Made by a program: the position numbers and the translations under genes
Shown here: positions 1 through 10,990 of the stretch, piece after piece
How the letters are laid out: every line of letters starts with the position of its first letter
Numbering within the stretch: the first letter of the stretch is position 1
Origin: Dysidea avara
Lineage: Eukaryota > Porifera > Demospongiae > Dictyoceratida > Dysideidae
DNA length: 64,000 bases
Assembly (NCBI RefSeq): GCF_963678975.1
Contig: NC_089272.1
Coordinates: 38,624,391-38,688,390, forward strand
Direction: 5' to 3'
Notes under the pieces: model-generated
The model's input: the letters and a program-made list of their open reading frames with translations, nothing else
What the model was told of the DNA's origin: nothing
Database searches by the model: none

Positions 1-161
1 AGTTGATGTGTTGCCATAAAAGAGAACAGGAGGAACAGGATTTATTACAAATAGGACAAGGTAGAAGTGAAGAAAAGTGATCAGCTGAGGAAGCACTGGC
101 TGGGATTGGCTTAGTTTCTTCGTTTTTTTTCTTCTTATTTTTCTTCCTCTTTCTAACACCC
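1..161. other. Unassigned left edge with acceptor-like tract
   Basis: No coding frame is recognised. The stretch ends in a long pyrimidine-rich run followed by CAG immediately before the RT reading frame starts, which looks like a 3' splice acceptor or simply a T-rich junction. The RT element probably continued further 5', so this may be an insertion or an intron. Confidence 0.3.
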
Positions 162-1036
162 AGGCTGTGCTTTTGGCCGATGCCTCCAACGCTTTTAATT
201 CCTTAAATCGGCATGTTTCTTTACACAATTTACACTTTATCTGCCCTCCACTTGCTGTTACTCTTACCAATGTGTATAGGGAGGCATCCGCTTTATTTAT
301 TGATGGTGAATGTCTACTCTCTGAAGAGGGGACCACTCAGGGTGATCCCTTGGCTATGGCCATGTATGCGCTCTCTACTGTTCCTCTTATACGAAAGTTG
401 GATGGCTTGGCCGCCCAAGTATGGTTTGCAGATGATGCTGCTGCTGCCGGGTCTCTTGCTGACCTGCTGGTCTGGTGGAAACAGTTGTCTGGTTTGAGTC
501 CTGGTTATGGGTATTACGTGAATGCTTCCAAGTCCTGGTTGGTCGTTAAAGAAGATTACTATGACACTGCCTGCACTTTATTTGCTGGTACTTCCCTGCG
601 CATTACAACTGAAGGTCGTCCCTACTTGGGAGTTCCTCTTGGTTCCCCTGAATTTAAATCCATCTTTCTTCAGGAAAGGGTATGTCAATGGCGGAATGAC
701 GTTATTCAGCTTTCCAATTTTGCCTCCAGTCAGCCACATGCTGCATATTCCGCTATGATTAATGGCCTGTCATCTCGTTGGACCTTTTTAACTAGGACTG
801 TGTGTGATTTGTCCTCTCAACTCGCTCCCATTGAGAAGGCTATTCGTCTGCACTTGCTGCCGAAGTTATGTCTCCATGCCCCTAATGACTCTGAACGGGC
901 TATGTTTGCTTTGCCAAACCGTCAGGGGGCCTTGGTGCATTTCACCCTTGTAAATCTTCCCAAGACAACTATCAGTTTTCCACATCTGTTACATCCCCCT
1001 AGCATCTGCCATCCTGAATCAGCTTTCTTGCTTTGA
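162..1036 (+). pseudogene. Reverse transcriptase fragment of an RT-endonuclease retroelement (piece 1)
   Basis: The frame opens with an RT motif around DASNAF, followed by TTQGDPLAMAM (RT motif 4-like) and the catalytic box WFADDAAA. It lacks an N-terminal third. It ends at a TGA; in the next frame the reading continues through FDPSILQQQRALF, so a one-base shift has broken the 3' end. The pieces at 5228-5444 and 12087-12698 read as the next parts of the same protein type in the same orientation, so this is probably one copy cut apart by later insertions. The family looks like a non-LTR retrotransposon with a C-terminal restriction-like endonuclease; the exact clade is not determined. Role in the element: synthesis of cDNA from element RNA. 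Confidence 0.7.
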
Positions 1037-1203
1037 TCCCTCCATCCTACAACAACAGCGTGCTCTTTTTTATTATTGCTTTATGGTGTAAACACACCAA
1101 AGATCTGTTGGTAACATGTACCAACAGCCGCGAAAGTACATTACATTACATTACTTATTTACCTACTTACTTACTTACTTATATACACACATACATACAG
1201 ATT

Positions 1204-1991
1204 CTACAAGTAGTTCAGGTTTAAGGTGGGTGGACGTGACTGGTGGCATCTTGAGCAAGGACAGAGATAGTGTAATGAGCAATTGTTGTTGTCTTCAAAG
1301 TTAGTTATAAAATGATCCCAGAGAAAAGTTTTTAGTTTTGATTTTAGCAGAGGAAACGTTAGATCCAAGTTAAGGATAGGCATGGCATTCCAGAGAGTTG
1401 GTAATCTATGGAAATAAGAATGTCTAGATACGTTATTTAAATGATGAGGGAAGATCAATTTGTTGCTGGTGCCGGATCTAGTATTAGCTGAGCTGAAGTT
1501 GATATGATCATGAATATTGAACTGTTTAGATTGTACCTTGATTGATTTGATTGATTTGATTGCAAATAATATATCTTGTAACTCGAACAGGTACATCAGA
1601 GGAAGGATCCTTAGTTTTACTAGACGGGTTTTGTAACTACTGGTGTAATCATTTAATAGATACTTAGTGGCACGCGCTGGATTTGCTCAAGAGTTAAAAT
1701 GTCTTTCATCAGGTGTGGACGCCATAGTTGGGTGCAATAGAGCAGCTGAGATCGAACCATTGAAATATATAACGTGACCAATGTAGAAGTAGAATGGGTA
1801 GAAGCAATAGTACGACGTATTAGTCCCAATACCTTGTATGCACGAGCAGAGATTGATTTGTAGTGATTGTCCCAACTTAGATTCTCAGATAATATGAACC
1901 CTAAGTCCTTGTGTGAGTCATTATGTGGTATAGTAATATCCGAAATGGTGTAGGTGGTTTCTAACTTGCGTTTAAATGATAAATGTACGAA
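1204..1991 (-). pseudogene. LINE copy 1, C-terminal RT tail after nonsense codon
   Basis: After the TAA at about 1990 the same frame continues (for example SHKDLGFILSENLSW and YISMVRSQLLYC) to about 1660. There a one-base deletion shifts it into the last 130-residue frame (1596-1204), ending CPCSRCHQSR. The C-terminal tail aligns in order with 35063-35679 in copy 2, including the ending CPCSICSKH. This is the thumb and connection region of the RT. The two lesions make the copy non-autonomous. Confidence 0.75.
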
Positions 1992-4900
1992 TTATTTTAG
2001 ATTAAAATTCAGATCTGTCTCTCTGGACCAAGTAAATAAAGCGATGATATCTTCTTGCAGAGCGTTGTAGTCAGATATAGTACAGATGTGCATGAAACAC
2101 TTGGTATCATCGGCAAATTTTAGGAGTTGGCTTTGGTGTATATATGATGTCATGTCATTTATATAAATTAGAAATAGCACGAGGCCAAGTATGCTGCCCT
2201 GGGGCACACCTGAGAGAACTGGCAGTAAATCGGAGTAACAGTTGTTGATGCAAACACGTTGATATCGATCAGTCAGATATTCCCGGAACCAAGCCCAGAG
2301 TGTACCAGTTATTCCAGCAGACCAAAGCTTGTTGAGCAAGATGGCATGGGATACGGTATCGAAGGCTTTACTGATATCGAAGTACACCACATCAGTTTGT
2401 GAGGGGCTGTTAATTATGTAGTCTAGGAAAATTAGCATTTGTTGTAAGGTTGAACAGTTTTTAGTGAAACCAAACTGAGAACAACTAATATATTTACTAA
2501 TGTGAGTGATAATTTTGTTGTAGATTAGTCTTTCAAGAACTTTAGATGTGTTGGATAGGAGCGAGATGGGACGATAATTTCTTACAGAACAATGGTCGCC
2601 AGCTTTGAAGATGGGTATTACTTTGTGAATTTTCCAGCTAGAAGGTAAGGTGGCATGACGTAGTGACATGGAAAACAGATGATGTAGTGGCTCACATAGA
2701 GGTCCAGCACAGCTGTGAAGTACTTTAGGAGCAATTCTGTCAATGCCGCAAGATTTCTCAACATCTAATGAAATGAGAGCTTCGAAAACATCAGTGACAG
2801 TAATAGTTATGGAGTTTAAGGATTCATGTGTGGGTGGGTAATTGTCATGGTTTGCTGGTGAAGATGAATTGTGAAAAACAGAGTGGAAATATTGATTAAA
2901 CAAATTGGCCTTGCTGGAGTCAGTGCTAGCAGATGAAGAGTCAAAGTTCATGATAGGAGGATTAGTATTAGACTTAGTGATAGATTTTAGATATTTAAAT
3001 ATTTTGTTGTTGTTAGTTGGGGCAAAATTGTTTATGAGGTGAAATTCATAGTTCTGTTTGGCTGCTTTTATTTTGTCTTGAAGAGAATTCTCAAGGGAGT
3101 CAATGATATGGGAAATGTGATATGTTGGGTGCCTCTTATTTCTACGTCGAAGAGTTCTGAGACGTTTGATGCAGTGCCTTATTTCTGAATTGAACCATAT
3201 GGGGTGTCGGTCTGAATGAACTTTATTTACAGGAATGAACAGTTCCATGGCTGTAATTATCTGATATTCAACAATGTGCCATATATACTCAACGTCATCA
3301 CTTGAATAGCATGATGTAAAGTCAGAGCAACATAGGTAGTCATGTAAACCTTGGTAGTCACCTTTGGAATAACCAAATGTAAAGTAAGTAGTTGGCTTAG
3401 AAGACATTGTAGTACTTGTAGACAGTGAAAAGGTAATGTTGAAGTGATCTGATGGTAGTAGTGGAGTTGAATGGACTTGTAAATTGGAAATATTGTCATC
3501 TAAATTAGTAAGAACCAGGTCTAGTATGTTGCCATGATTATGGGTAGGTATGTCGATGAGCTGACTTAAACCAGTCTGGAAAACCAGATCACAAAACTGA
3601 TTGGAAGGAAGAGAATGACTTGAGAATGAGTCCCAGTCTATGTCTGGAAAGTTAAAATCACCAAGAATGATTAATTGATCAGAAGCATTAGATAAATTTG
3701 AAAGAAAATCGAACAGGGTTTCATAATAAGTAGCAGTACTGTTGGGAGGTACGTAAACTGTGCAAACGGTGACAGGATTAGGTAGATTCAGTATGACACA
3801 TACGGCTTCCAAGTTTACAGGTGAGGTTAATTTCTGGGAGGAGATTTTGTCGTTGACTGCAATGAGGACCCCACCACCACGAGATTGACGATCGTGACGA
3901 AACAGGGTATAATTTGAGGGTAGAATTTCATTATCAAATATGCTATCGGAAAGCCAATTTTCTGTTAAGCCAATTATATCAAACCATTTAGAGTAAACTA
4001 CAGATTGGAATTTCTGGAGTTTATTTACTATACTTCTGGAATTGGTATAGAAAAAAGAGAGCCATTGAGAGGTAGTAGGTGTGACAACTTCCATTGTAGA
4101 ATTACTATTAGAAGTGTTTGATGCTTCAGATCTAGATTTAGGTACAAAGGTTGAATCAACTAGTTCACTATGTATTTGGTTTTTAACGTAAATTTTAGTG
4201 CCACGAATTTTAATGTGTTTTTTATCAGTTCCTGAACTAATCAGGCTCCAACTTTCCTTTAATAGTAGTTGCTCTCTCAGCTTTTCTTCTTTGCTCATAT
4301 CCGGTTTGACTTGTGTGCCTTCGGGGATTTTGGATCTATTGTAAAGGATAGTATTTACATTAAAACCACGAGACAATTTCACAAGTAGAGGTCTTGGCTT
4401 TGTTCTAGTTGAATCGAACTTTCCCAGTCGGAAGCAGTCTCTAATAGACTGTTCAGTGATGTCATTATTTGCTTCCTTCAAAATGTGGACACAACAATCG
4501 ATATCTGACTTAGTGCGGGCACTCCTAGTAGTGCTAGTGGGATTCTCTTTGATGCCATAAACCACGACATTGAATTTGTGATCTATGGGATTGTCAGGCA
4601 CAGCTACATGTTTGTTGTTTGGTGAAGGAGTAGACTGTGATTTGCTGGTAGAAGATTCTGAAGTGATCAGTTGTGGCTCTGGAATGATATGTTGAGTGAT
4701 ACCAACAATTTCCTTGGGTTGGGGACTTTCAGCTTTCAAGTCTGTGACTTCTTTTTTGAGGCTATCAATGGCGGATGTAAGCTCATGTAGTTGCTGCTCT
4801 TGAATGGCTAGGTGACAGTGGGGACAGTAGAATGGATCATCTCCATCTTGGTAGACTTTATAAAGTGTTTGTGAGAGACCGGCACACTGCCTGTGAATCC

Positions 4901-5060
4901 AGGCGTTGCAAGTACTTTCACAGTATATGGCTTCTTGTCCTTCTGCATCTTTTGTGGCATCTATGATAGGGTCCAAACAGATTGGACAGATCGTTGCATC
5001 AGAATCACCAGGTGAGTTTGGCGGTGGTCGCTTCCTCTTGGAACGTGGGGTTGTTGTCAT
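1992..5060 (-). CDS. LINE polyprotein: PHD-type finger, ORF1-like domain, AP endonuclease, reverse transcriptase
   Basis: The 1022-residue frame starts at ATG 5060 and reads in order. First comes a basic N-terminus, then a C4HC3 PHD-type zinc finger (about 25-82, CPICLDP ... FYCPHC), then a short coiled coil and an ORF1-like region (about 165-310). Next is an APE-type endonuclease (about 335-560) with TNSRS, LTENW, GDFNFPD and SDHFN, which carry the usual Asn, Glu, Asp and His catalytic positions. The last part is RT (about 780-1022) with YRPISLL, FDISKAFDTVSH, SGVPQGSILG and the catalytic KFADDTK. The stop at 1992 lies inside the RT thumb where copy 2 reads on, so it is a nonsense mutation rather than the natural end. 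Presence of the finger, ORF1-like part and endonuclease-RT in one frame is notable because CR1 elements usually have two ORFs. Confidence 0.85.
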   Translation of the reverse strand: MTTTPRSKRKRPPPNSPGDSDATICPICLDPIIDATKDAEGQEAIYCESTCNAWIHRQCAGLSQTLYKVYQDGDDPFYCPHCHLAIQEQQLHELTSAIDSLKKEVTDLKAESPQPKEIVGITQHIIPEPQLITSESSTSKSQSTPSPNNKHVAVPDNPIDHKFNVVVYGIKENPTSTTRSARTKSDIDCCVHILKEANNDITEQSIRDCFRLGKFDSTRTKPRPLLVKLSRGFNVNTILYNRSKIPEGTQVKPDMSKEEKLREQLLLKESWSLISSGTDKKHIKIRGTKIYVKNQIHSELVDSTFVPKSRSEASNTSNSNSTMEVVTPTTSQWLSFFYTNSRSIVNKLQKFQSVVYSKWFDIIGLTENWLSDSIFDNEILPSNYTLFRHDRQSRGGGVLIAVNDKISSQKLTSPVNLEAVCVILNLPNPVTVCTVYVPPNSTATYYETLFDFLSNLSNASDQLIILGDFNFPDIDWDSFSSHSLPSNQFCDLVFQTGLSQLIDIPTHNHGNILDLVLTNLDDNISNLQVHSTPLLPSDHFNITFSLSTSTTMSSKPTTYFTFGYSKGDYQGLHDYLCCSDFTSCYSSDDVEYIWHIVEYQIITAMELFIPVNKVHSDRHPIWFNSEIRHCIKRLRTLRRRNKRHPTYHISHIIDSLENSLQDKIKAAKQNYEFHLINNFAPTNNNKIFKYLKSITKSNTNPPIMNFDSSSASTDSSKANLFNQYFHSVFHNSSSPANHDNYPPTHESLNSITITVTDVFEALISLDVEKSCGIDRIAPKVLHSCAGPLCEPLHHLFSMSLRHATLPSSWKIHKVIPIFKAGDHCSVRNYRPISLLSNTSKVLERLIYNKIITHISKYISCSQFGFTKNCSTLQQMLIFLDYIINSPSQTDVVYFDISKAFDTVSHAILLNKLWSAGITGTLWAWFREYLTDRYQRVCINNCYSDLLPVLSGVPQGSILGLVLFLIYINDMTSYIHQSQLLKFADDTKCFMHICTISDYNALQEDIIALFTWSRETDLNFNLK

Positions 5061-5227
5061 TTTGCCGCCTCAATCTAAATAAAGAACACCATGAAGAAAA
5101 AACGAACCTGAAATCACAGTGGCTAGCCTTAGGTTGTACTGTTATTAATAACATGCCACGGTACAACAGCGTCTCAACGTAGTGGCGGAGAACACGAGAG
5201 GAAACAGTCCTGAGCAAAAACAGCATA

Positions 5228-5444
5228 AACGTTTCCCAGGATACCCCATACACGTACAGGAAGCCCGCTTAAACAAGAAGCTCTATCCATCAAACGTCAG
5301 AATCTCTCTCAAAGATTTTCAGAGTTTTTCTCGACTTTGTCCAACAATCTCCAACTGTCCCTGAAACTTGCTGGTGAGAAGGGTGCATCCTCCTGGCTTT
5401 CCACTTTGCCTTTGGAATGTCATGGATTTGCTCTGCACAAAGGT
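5228..5444 (+). pseudogene. Middle fragment of the RT-endonuclease retroelement (piece 2)
   Basis: In one + frame the stretch reads QEALSIKRQNLSQRF and then EKGASSWLSTLPLECHGFAL with HKG at the break. This is the linker that in this protein type precedes a (H)K-G-x-F-x-D-A-x-x-L-R-Y-G-W segment. That continuation is found at 12087 (GGFCDASTLRYGW). The reading stops abruptly at AAAGGT 5439-5444, where jockey-like coding sequence begins in another frame. It therefore marks the left side of a nested insertion. Confidence 0.65.
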
Positions 5445-5445
5445 A

Positions 5446-6831
5446 CTATCCCAATGGAAACATGCCTATGTCAGTCCAATATTCAAGAAAGGTCAAAAAT
5501 CTGACCCAAAAAACTATCGCCCCATCTCATTAACATCAGTAATATGCAAATCAATGGAACACATTATAGTAAGTCAAATAATGAAGCATCTGGAAGATCA
5601 AAATATTCTTTCTGACAGACAGTTCGGATTTAGGTCTAAGCACTCTTGTGAGTCACAATTATTTATCACTATCAACGACATTGCCAAACAAATAGACACA
5701 AATTTACAAGTTGATGCTGCAATACTAGATTTTTCTAAAGCTTTTTATAAAGTATCTCACTCAAGACTCCTCTACAAACTAAGGCATTATGGAATAAGAG
5801 GGAATGTATTACACTTGCTTGAATCCTTTCTTCATGGTCGCACACAGCAAGTTATAGTAGAAGGTTCTAAATCATCCACTTGTGATGTAACATCTGGTGT
5901 TCCCCAAGGGTCTGTTCTTGGACCAGTTCTATTCTTGATTTATATCAATGACATCATTGCCAACATCCAAAGTGAGATCCGTCTTTTTGCAGATGATATC
6001 CTTATTTACAAAACCATTAAAACACCACAAGACCATAAAATACTTCAAGATGATTTAAACTCACTGACAAGATGGGCAACTGACTGGATGATGGAATTCA
6101 ACATCTCCAAATGTAAAATTTTACAGATAACTACACACCATAACAAGAGTACTTTCACATACAAAATGTCCGACATTCCACTGGCTACAGTATTAGAACA
6201 CAATTACCTTGGAATCCGTCTCCACCACAAATTATCATGGGATCCTCAAATCAATTACATCTGTAACAAGGCAAATCGACTCCTTGGATTCTTAAAAAGA
6301 AATCTCCACAATGCACCATCAGAAATTAAAGAACACGTCTACAAACAATTGCTCTTACCATCATTAGAATACTGCTCAACCATCTGGGACCCCTATCATC
6401 ACACCAGTATTAGTAAACTAGAAATGATTCAACACCGCGCTGCTCGTTTCGTTTTGAACAAACCCTGGCACAAATCTAACCAAAACCATGATAGCATCAC
6501 AGACATGTTAACCAGTCTTGAATGGCCTATACTTCAAAACAGAAGAACAATTGCTAGACTCACCTTCCTATTCAAGATTGTCAGGAACTTACTAGCAATA
6601 CCTGATCATTGCTTACCGTCACCAACTCCAGTGTCCTCCACCCGTGCTCAACATCCTCTCAAGCTAACTCAATTGCAAACAAGAGTTGATGTGTACAAAT
6701 ACTCCTTCCTCCCTCGAACAATTATTCAATGGAACTCCCTTCAAATTCCTAACATCGACACAATAGATCTTGAAACATTTAAGAACGCTGTGAGTAATAT
6801 AATATCCACCCCAAAAACACCTTCGCTGTAA
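5446..6831 (+). pseudogene. Jockey-like LINE reverse transcriptase fragment
   Basis: The frame enters directly in RT motif 1 (QWKHAYVSPIFKKGQKSDPK) and shows NYRPISLTS, ILDFSKAF, SGVPQGSVLGPVLF and the catalytic box LFADDILIY. A C-terminal tail with DSITDMLTSLEWPILQNRR and FLPRTIIQWNSL follows. The endonuclease half is absent. The last nine codons (ISTPKTPSL and stop) are not LINE sequence: they are the outer end of the palindromic element that starts at 6802. It is about 65% similar by eye to the copy at 28101-29073. Function in the parent element: target-primed reverse transcription. Confidence 0.8.
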
Positions 6832-7620
6832 AAAAGGCGCGCCCAAGAAACTACAAGTACCTGGAACCCAATGTAAAGAAACAAAAAGAAAAATCAGCTT
6901 AGCTGAAGTGAAAAGTAACTGGTAACTTAAAGAGCTGATATCTGAAGCGGTCAAGAATACAATTACTAAAGTTTAATCCATGCAAGAACACCTTGGCTAT
7001 AAAACAGGTGTATACATGAAAGTAACTGGCAACTGAAATGGCTGATATCTGAAGCGGCCAAGAATGAATGGTCATATACAACTAATTCAAAAATTTAACA
7101 CTGAACCTTTATAATTCAGCTGTGTTCTATATTCACTCTTGCTGCATCGTAAAGTAATTTCTTTTAACTCTAATTGGCTGGTAATTTGGCCGTCTTTTTT
7201 AATAGTCAGTATAATAGAGCAAAAAAAGGCGGCCAAATTACCAGCCAATTAGAGTTAAAAGGAATTACTTTACGATGCAGCAAGAGTGAATATAGAACAC
7301 AGCTGAATTATAAAGGTTCAGTGTTAAATTTTTGAATTAGTTGTATATGACCATTCATTCTTGGCCGCTTCAGATATCAGCCATTTCAGTTGCCAGTTAC
7401 TTTCATGTATACACCTGTTTTATAGCCAAGGTGTTCTTGCATGGATTAAACTTTAGTAATTGTATTCTTGGCCGCTTCAGATATCAGCTCTTTAAGTTAC
7501 CAGTTACTTTTCACTTCAGCTAAGCTGATTTTTCTTTTTGTTTTTTTACATTGGGTTCCAGGTACTTGTAGTTTCTTGGGCGCGCCTTTTTTACAGCGAA
7601 GGTGTTTTTGGGGTGGATAT
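6802..7620. mobile_element. Foldback (palindromic) element, 819 bp, about 400-bp arms
   Basis: The left arm begins atatccaccccaaaaacacc at 6802 and the right arm ends ggtgtttttggggtggatat at 7620. The arms are almost identical over about 400 bp (both contain ggcgcgcccaagaaactac or its complement) and meet at a short loop near 7201-7220. No transposase is encoded, so this is a non-autonomous foldback/MITE. It sits in the last codons of the jockey-like RT. A diverged relative of the arm (ttgtagtttcttggccgcgcg) is seen at about 11970-11990. Confidence 0.85.
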
Positions 7621-7754
7621 CACTCATTTTTGTCAGTGATAGACTCTACATTTGGTTTAAAAGGTAATTTTTTTGGAAATGAGCAATTAACATTAATGCA
7701 GAATATTATCTTGGAGAGTCAGTAAAATCCGTACATAATAATGATTGTTTCATA

Positions 7755-7788
7755 ACACCGTAAATTCGGAAGTATGAATTTACGGTGT
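7755..7788. repeat. Short perfect inverted repeat
   Basis: ACACCGTAAATTC and its exact complement are separated by an 8-bp loop. It could be a hairpin or the remnant of a very small TIR element. The rest of 7621-7992 is AT-rich with nothing recognisable. Confidence 0.6.
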
Positions 7789-7992
7789 AGTATGACTGTT
7801 CTATTAGAGTAAATTTATCTTTACTGCCTGTACGTGATGAATATATCTCATATCTGTGCATGTTAAATGCTTCAGACACCTAATTAAACTTGCAAGTGCC
7901 TAATTAGTTCACAGTTGCTACACAGCTATAAATACATTTGTAATTGTTATCATCATAATCATTTATCATGTTATAACCATTTTTTAATATTT

Positions 7993-8357
7993 TGGTCACA
8001 ACTTCAGGATTAGAGCAGCAGAGAAAGGAATAGAGGACTCAACCATCAAGACTTGTATATGGGAGATGGAACAGTATTGCGATGGACAATGCCGGTACTA
8101 ACCCCTCAAGGGTGTTGCAGTACAGTATAGATGCAAGACCAGAGCCTTGATCGTCACCTTTTGACTGTGGTCACAACTTCAGGATTGGAGCAGCAGAGAA
8201 AGGAATGGAGGACTCAATCATCAAGACTCGGGGAGATGGAATAGTATTGCCATGGACAATGCCAGCACTAACCAACCCCTCAAGGATGTCACAGTGCAGT
8301 ATCGATACAACCACTCCAACCAGTGCATAAGACCAGAGCTCGATCATCACCTTTTGG
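7993..8357. repeat. Two-copy tandem duplication (about 175-190 bp units)
   Basis: Both units (7993-8167 and 8168-8357) start tggtcacaacttcaggatt.gagcagcag and end in caccttttg.ctg. The copies differ by substitutions and by 15-20 bp of indels. Small open frames run through the block on the minus strand, but none resembles a known protein. Confidence 0.7.
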
Positions 8358-9860
8358 CTGAAATTTTTATACTTGATGAAGCAATTAAAACAAAAAAGTT
8401 GTAGTACTTGTACTTTCCTGAGGGAACATGTCCCCAGAGTCCCTGACTCCCTTGCCTGTTCAGCAGAATAATAGGATTGAGCCTTACTACCAGTTTCACC
8501 TTTATCCTTGGCCTGAATGTACATATCAGCAACATAATACAGTAGCTGTAGATAATGCTAGTTAATGCCCCTAGGCAGAGCTATAGGGGTGGGAATTTTT
8601 CCCTACTATCATACTATCATAGTAGTTCTTCTCGCAGTTCTTTGCCTGGCCATCATCAACTAGTGTCTATCAACTGCTGTCAAAACATTAGTCTCGTCCC
8701 CCAGACCCTTCCTCAAGCATGCTTATCACACAAAAATAACTTAGTTTAGCAGTGCACAAACAATTATTCATTGACAGCTTATACTACACTTACCGCATTT
8801 TTGAACCATGTATACCACCAGAATCCACCAGATTGACAACTAACACGTGATCTATTTAGGGGAAATCTCGTGGAAAGTCCCTAATTACCTTAAGAGGACA
8901 CTCATGATACGTGGTTTTAAATTGAATGGTTTAAGAATGTAACTGGATGGTGAGGCGTACTTTAATCGGCTCGACTTTACTGAGAAACTCGAGCCCCTCG
9001 TGAGAAACTACATCGCTTGAGCAACGCTTGAAAAAGTAGGAGTCAAGAATACTGAGGGACTCTATGATATATGCCGGTCTTGAATGCTAACGAAACGAGG
9101 AGTGAAGTTTGTGCAACGTGTCACATCGCCACACACTGATTCACCGTGTTTGTGCGATTGGGTTTTTGGACCTGTCCACCAGATGTTGAAAGGAAATTCA
9201 TTCCACCACATGTTGAAAGGAAATTCATTCCAACTTGTCAGAAGTTATTGGTATACTCATTGTTGGGGTCCATGGGGACATCGATGATCATTTACCAGTC
9301 AGCTGTAAGTAATGTCACAACAGAAGGAAAGGAACCATTTCCATACCCCTATGGCATACTGATTTTCCAGGTCAGTTTATGTACACCCAACCACAGAAAT
9401 GTAGAACTTTGGTTGCAGGTGGAAAATAAACACCTTTTTACTCAGTTACAAGAGATTCACCCAGCTGGGATAAAATGTTGAAGTGAATGTCATTAGTACC
9501 TACTTGCGGTTCATCAGGTATTGGACAATTCCAAGTGTCCAGATTATGCAGTTGTCCAGTTTACACGTTTAGGCAAGTTCCACAACATCCTATAATCTAT
9601 TACTATATCAGTGTGGAATAATGCTTATATAATATTTTTCATATTCCAGGCTTTAGGTATGTGTATTGTATTTAACACCTGCATGTTGGTTTTTGCAGGC
9701 CATCTGGTCATACTGGTTTATCCACTAGCAGTTGAATGTGATCATGGTACATATGTAAGTTGAGACCATGCAGGAACAAAGATAGAGGTGTCATGAATTT
9801 CAGGTCAGTTGACATTCAGAGGAATTGTATTATTGCAATTGTTCTTTTTGTAGTTATCAA
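8358..9860. other. Unassigned stretch with possible exon-like segments
   Basis: No recognised gene. A short internal repeat (gttgaaaggaaattcattcca, twice at about 9184-9230) is visible. A segment ending ..ctgattttccag before gtcagt at about 9370 has the same exon-end/donor pattern as the duplicated exons at 10.1 kb, so it may be an upstream exon. This is inference only. Confidence 0.25.
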
Positions 9861-10056
9861 TTATCAGTGACCAGTTTGTGATAGCGTACTTTTGTTTGAC
9901 TAATGACCAAATGTTCTGGTTTACATGCTTACCCAACAGTTATGTTACTCACTTAACCTGCATATGGGATATATATTTTTAGTTCATTTTGATTATTCAT
10001 CCTTTATTGGTACAGCCTGGCATATTGATTTTTTGCACATTCTCTTTTTAATTCAG

Positions 10057-10121
10057 TGCCTGCTGGATTGTTTCGTCAGATATCGAAACAGATGTCTTTG
10101 GTGTTGCGACCGATGTTCCAG
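10057..10121 (+). CDS. Candidate internal exon, copy 1
   Basis: A 65-nt segment flanked by ttaattcag and by GTCAGT. In one frame it reads ACWIVSSDIETDVFGVATDV followed by PG. Compared with copy 2 (10838-10902), four of the five codon differences are synonymous in this frame, which suggests it evolved as protein-coding. A further 29-nt candidate exon follows at 10182-10210 between tttacag and gtcagt. Protein family not recognised. Confidence 0.45.
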
Positions 10122-10837
10122 GTCAGTTTGCGTGTGTGTTTAATTTAAGGTTGACTTCAGTGCCTGCTTATTCTTTTACAGGTCTCGGTATTGAGTGTCA
10201 TGAATTTCAGGTCAGTTGACGTACAGAAGAAATGTATTATTGCAATTGTTGTTTTTGCAGTTATCAATTATCACTGTATACTAGTGATGTGAATTTGCAG
10301 GTCAGTCTACTCAGATGTATCAGGCATAGTGTTGATGGGTTCGAACAAGTATCCAGTGTAGACTGTAGTGGCATCAAGGGTGTTAATTTCCAGGTCAGTT
10401 TACATGTTGTGATGTTAGTGATTTTTTCCTAGTACCCAGATATTAAGTGTATTGTATTTAATGCCCACCTGTTATGTTTTTAAATTATGGTATATCAGTG
10501 TAGACAGTGCAACAGTAAGCCTTCTGTGTTGTAGTAACTATTTGTTTCATAATATTATGCTGTTGTCCCGGAATGGCACAATTTTTGGCAACCAGTGTGA
10601 AGTCCGGTGGTACAAACATTGTATTATGACCAAGTTGTGATAGCGTACTTTTGTTTGACTAATGTCCTAATGTTCTGGTTTGACTAATGTCCTAATGTTC
10701 TGGTTTAACATGCTTATCCAACAGTTATGTTATTCATTCACTTAGCCTGGGATATAATTTTTGTTCATTTCGATTATCCATGCTATTATTGACACAGCCC
10801 GGCATATTGATTTTTTGTACATTCTCTTTTAATTCAG

Positions 10838-10902
10838 TGCCTGCTGGATTGTGTCATCAGACATCGAAACAAGTGTTTTTGGTGTTGCGACCGATGTTCC
10901 AG
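10838..10902 (+). CDS. Candidate internal exon, copy 2
   Basis: A duplicate of the segment at 10057-10121 with the same length and the same flanking acceptor (ttaattcag) and donor (gtcagt). It reads ACWIVSSDIETSVFGVATDV then PG; the one amino-acid change is Asp to Ser. The family is not recognised. The downstream exon of copy 1 is truncated here after gtctcagtatcg. Confidence 0.45.
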
Positions 10903-10990
10903 GTCAGTTGCATGAGTGTTTAATTTAAGGTTAACTTCAGTGCCTGCTTATTCTTTTACAGGTCTCAGTATCGTCATGCTGACATACAAG

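Larger units (their letters stand above)
1135..5190 (-). mobile_element. CR1/L2-like LINE, near full length, antisense insertion (copy 1)
   Basis: A nearly complete non-LTR retrotransposon lying on the minus strand. Its 3' end is marked by short tandem repeats (ATTAC/CTTA type, about 1135-1195) and its 5' end lies near 5175-5190, where a short 5' leader motif (ctgttgtacc.tggc) is shared with copy 2 at about 30570. The coding region runs 5060 to 1204 with a nonsense codon at about 1990 and a one-base deletion at about 1675. It interrupts the RT-endonuclease element between pieces 1 and 2. No clear target duplication was found; gtaccaacagc near 1108 and gtacaacagc near 5162 are only a weak candidate. 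Confidence 0.75.
9866..10990 (+). repeat. Diverged tandem duplication, period about 759 bp, containing exon-like segments
   Basis: The block from tgtgatagcgtacttttgtttgactaatg (about 9878) recurs at about 10637. Both copies contain an identical-length 65-nt exon-like segment and a following ttcttttacag|gtctc.gtat acceptor. Other exon-like pieces between them end in cag|gtcagt (for example about 10394). The block lies inside the jockey-like insertion and may be a captured or degraded gene. Confidence 0.65.

Noticed and set aside
6899-7725. Mirror-image 60-96 codon frames
   Set aside because: Translations of the two arms of the foldback element.
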